DNA from: Methylacidimicrobium sp. B4 | GTDB lineage: Bacteria; Verrucomicrobiota; Verrucomicrobiia; Methylacidiphilales; Methylacidiphilaceae | NCBI RefSeq assembly: GCF_017310545.1 | Contig: NZ_CP066203.1 | Span: forward strand, 620,001-684,000 | Direction: 5' to 3' | Length of the DNA: 64,000 nucleotides | Shown here: positions 62,060-64,000 of the stretch, one piece after another | Layout: each line of letters starts with the position of its first letter | Numbering within the stretch: the first letter of the stretch is position 1 | Notes under the pieces: model-generated | Database searches by the model: none | The model's input: the letters and a program-made list of their open reading frames with translations, nothing else | What the model was told of the DNA's origin: nothing | Translations under genes and position numbers: made by a program

Positions 62060-62083
62060 AGTCCAGTGGCGGGAGATTGTCAA
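62055..62083 (-). promoter_or_regulatory. Promoter of the methyltransferase-tetR operon
   Basis: On the minus strand a perfect TTGACA (62083-62078), a 17-nt spacer and TAATCA (62060-62055), about 75 nt ahead of the ATG. Confidence 0.5.
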
Positions 62084-62292
62084 CCGCTCTTTGGCGTCCA
62101 GAGGGGAGAGGCGCTCCATCGTCCCAGGGCGACGACAAAATCGAGGTCTCGGTCGCCTCCGCACGGGCTGGCTCCCGTAGAGAAAAAAAGGCCGCCCTCT
62201 GCTTCTCGGGAAAGCCGCTGGCCCAGCAGGGCTGCCAGAGGGAAGCAGCCGTAAGACAGCTTGTATCGATGATGGGGAAGGCTCTGCCAGAG

Positions 62293-62365
<73 letters not shown>

Positions 62366-62824
62366 AAGACAGCGTCCTAGTTTGGTCGGGGGGGAGCGTT
62401 GAGGCAAGAGGAAAAGATGCTTCCCTCGCGTGCCCATTGGCCATCGAGGACGTCAGGATCCCCTTCCGTAAGCGCCTGCTTGGCACTCTCGCCTCTCCCT
62501 TCTCCTCCGGGGACGGTGCGGCCGTGCGGTGGGCTGACCCCTGTCCGAAGATGCCTACGGAGCGGGCTTGACCCTGGCCCGGAGATTGCGATAATCTGAT
62601 GCTCCACCAATCGGCCCGTCACAGCCCCAAGAGACTCTTGCCGCCGTGCTCGACCGACATGCAAACGGGGAGCCGCGTGAACGGAAAGCGACAGCCTGGG
62701 GGCTGACAAAAGGGGCGAAGGCAGACGATGGATCGCGGATTCCCCAAGGGTCTAAGAGTCCAAGGGTCGGTCGTCGACCTGACAACAGAGTGTAACCTAC
62801 GTATCGATCGAAGGAGTTATCCAG
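62366..62824. other. Intergenic region before RuBisCO
   Basis: 460 nt between tRNA-Gly and cbbM. Open frames on both strands are short and Arg-rich. No LysR-type (CbbR) gene lies next to cbbM in this window; I see no obvious T-N11-A operator. Confidence 0.4.
62779..62807 (+). promoter_or_regulatory. Weak candidate promoter of cbbM
   Basis: CTGACA (62779-62784), a 17-nt spacer and TATCGA (62802-62807), 17 nt before the start. Confidence 0.3.
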
Positions 62825-64000
62825 ATGGCTTATGATCAGTCTCACCGCTACAGCAATTTGAAGCTGGAGGAAGCGAAGCTCATTGCCGAGGGCAACCATG
62901 TCCTCTGCGCCTACCGGATCCAGCCGAAACCCGGCCACGGCTTCCTGGCGACGGCGGCGCACGTCGCTGCGGAATCTTCCACAGGAACCAATGTGGAGGT
63001 GAGCACGACCGACGACTTCACCCGTGGCGTCGATGCCCTGGTCTACTCGGTCGATGAGCGGGCCTTCGGTGATGGCGACGGCTTGATCAAGATTGCCTTT
63101 CCGCTGGAGCTCTTCGATCGCAACCTCACCGATGGACGCATGATGCTCTCCCAGTTCACGAGCCTCATCATCGGCAACAACCAGGGCATGGCCGACTTCG
63201 TCGGCTTGCGTCTTCTCGATGTCTACCTGCCTCCCAAGGCCTTGACTCTTTTCGACGGCCCGGCCGTCAACATCCGAGAGCTCTGGCGCATCCTCGGCCG
63301 GGCTCCCGTCGACGGCGGCTTCCTGGTGGGTACGATCATCAAGCCCAAGCTGGGCCTGCGTCCCAAGCCCTTTGCCGATGCCGCCTACGACTTTTGGCTG
63401 GGCGGGGATTTCATCAAGAATGACGAGCCCCAGGGCAATCAGCCCTTCTGTCCGATGCGGGAGGTCATTCCCCTCATGGCCGACGCCCTGCGCCGCGCCC
63501 AGGACAAGACGGGCGAGGCCAAGCTCTTCTCGGCCAACATCACGGCGGATGATCCCCGGGAAATCATCGCCCGCGGGGAGTATATCCTCGAGACTTTCGG
63601 CAACGAGGCCAATCACGTGGCCTTCCTGGTCGATGGCTTTGTCGCCGGACCGGCCGGTGTCGCCACGGTCCGCCGGCACTTCCCGAGCACCTTCCTGCAT
63701 TACCACCGGGCCGGCCACGGAGCCATCACCTCGGGGGTCAACCCTCGCGGCTATTCGACCTTCGTCCACATCAAGCTCTCCCGGCTCCTCGGTGCATCGG
63801 GCATCCACGTCGGCACCATGGGCTACGGCAAGATGGAAGGGGGCAAGGAAGACCGCGACATCGCCTACATGATCGAGCAGGACAGCGCAGATGGTCCCTA
63901 TTTCCATCAGGAGTGGCATGGCATGAGGGCGACGACCCCGATCATCTCCGGTGGAATGAACGCGGTCCGGGCCCCGGGCTTCTTTGATAACCTGGGCCAC
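62825..64000 (+). CDS. cbbM: Ribulose-bisphosphate carboxylase, form II (C-terminus beyond window)
   Basis: 392 codons are present of about 460. ATG 62825 follows AAGGAG. Form II sequence throughout, beginning [20 protein letters not shown]. Catalytic residues visible: Lys173 in [12 protein letters not shown], the carbamylated Lys198 with Asp200 and Glu201 in [16 protein letters not shown], and His294 in HYHRAGHGA. It carboxylates ribulose bisphosphate in the Calvin cycle; form II enzymes suit high CO2 and low O2. No small-subunit gene is needed. Together with the hydrogenase it suggests H2-driven CO2 fixation. Confidence 0.96.
   Translation, partial: MAYDQSHRYSNLKLEEAKLIAEGNHVLCAYRIQPKPGHGFLATAAHVAAESSTGTNVEVSTTDDFTRGVDALVYSVDERAFGDGDGLIKIAFPLELFDRNLTDGRMMLSQFTSLIIGNNQGMADFVGLRLLDVYLPPKALTLFDGPAVNIRELWRILGRAPVDGGFLVGTIIKPKLGLRPKPFADAAYDFWLGGDFIKNDEPQGNQPFCPMREVIPLMADALRRAQDKTGEAKLFSANITADDPREIIARGEYILETFGNEANHVAFLVDGFVAGPAGVATVRRHFPSTFLHYHRAGHGAITSGVNPRGYSTFVHIKLSRLLGASGIHVGTMGYGKMEGGKEDRDIAYMIEQDSADGPYFHQEWHGMRATTPIISGGMNAVRAPGFFDNLGH

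Overview
The window is GC-rich, densely coded bacterial chromosome with many 1-4 nt gene overlaps. It is interrupted once, at about 33.1-41.9 kb, by a patch of insertion-sequence debris. Gene content fits an aerobic or microaerobic autotroph that can oxidise H2: a membrane-bound [NiFe] uptake hydrogenase with its maturation genes, a form II RuBisCO, a cytochrome bd quinol oxidase, and several quinone or oxidative-stress enzymes. Families such as DUF5069 and DUF6607 made me think of an acidophilic Verrucomicrobiota-type genome (Methylacidimicrobium-like), but this is a weak inference and a proteobacterial host is not excluded.

Layout. 0-5.4 kb (minus): a three-gene run of a secreted mono-heme cytochrome c-like protein, a GH31 glucosidase or glucan lyase, and an unknown protein cut by the window edge. 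5.9-12.4 kb: the three-gene ATP-grasp/alpha-E plus transglutaminase locus, a widespread predicted peptide-modification system. 12.5-19.6 kb: a DUF6607 exported protein, cydAB, a bicupin with a structured leader, a BamE-like exported protein, a class C serine hydrolase and a DUF1828 protein. 19.9-28 kb: a quinone-stress block (SDR, MarR with a palindromic operator, WrbA, glutathionyl-hydroquinone reductase), then a minus-strand run (MDR dehydrogenase, serine hydrolase, YgjP-type metalloprotease) and a Pit phosphate transporter. 28-33 kb: tRNA-Leu, a frameshifted exported-protein gene, an exported methyltransferase, a CDF metal exporter and an RHH-GNAT fusion.

33.1-41.9 kb is a mobile graveyard: two 1415-bp ISL3-type copies, each broken, a truncated and frameshifted tnpB, an intact orphan tnpB with a probable omega-RNA end, a decayed type I restriction locus (half an hsdS plus an intact AlbA_2/ATPase gene), and the 5' end of a group II intron.

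42-48.4 kb holds small exported proteins, a TPR protein, a DUF5069 protein, a VOC-NUDIX fusion, dtd, and the most interesting cluster: a tiny exported peptide with a single Cys-Gly-Gln-Cys motif and a lysine-rich tail, an attenuator hairpin, a DUF692/MNIO enzyme and a DUF2063 partner. This is the architecture of a bufferin-like RiPP system with an atypical precursor. 48.4-60.3 kb is the hydrogenase island: hypE-hypD-hypC-hypF-nickel permease-hypB-hypA leftward, and small subunit-large subunit-cytochrome b-protease-unknown gene rightward. The small subunit has Asn in place of a canonical proximal-cluster Cys. 60.3-64 kb: a methyltransferase-TetR operon, tRNA-Gly, and the start of form II RuBisCO.

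Functionally, electrons from H2 can enter the quinone pool through the cytochrome b subunit and leave through cytochrome bd, while RuBisCO fixes CO2. The nickel permease and Hyp proteins build the NiFe site. All functional assignments come from reading motifs; no search was run.
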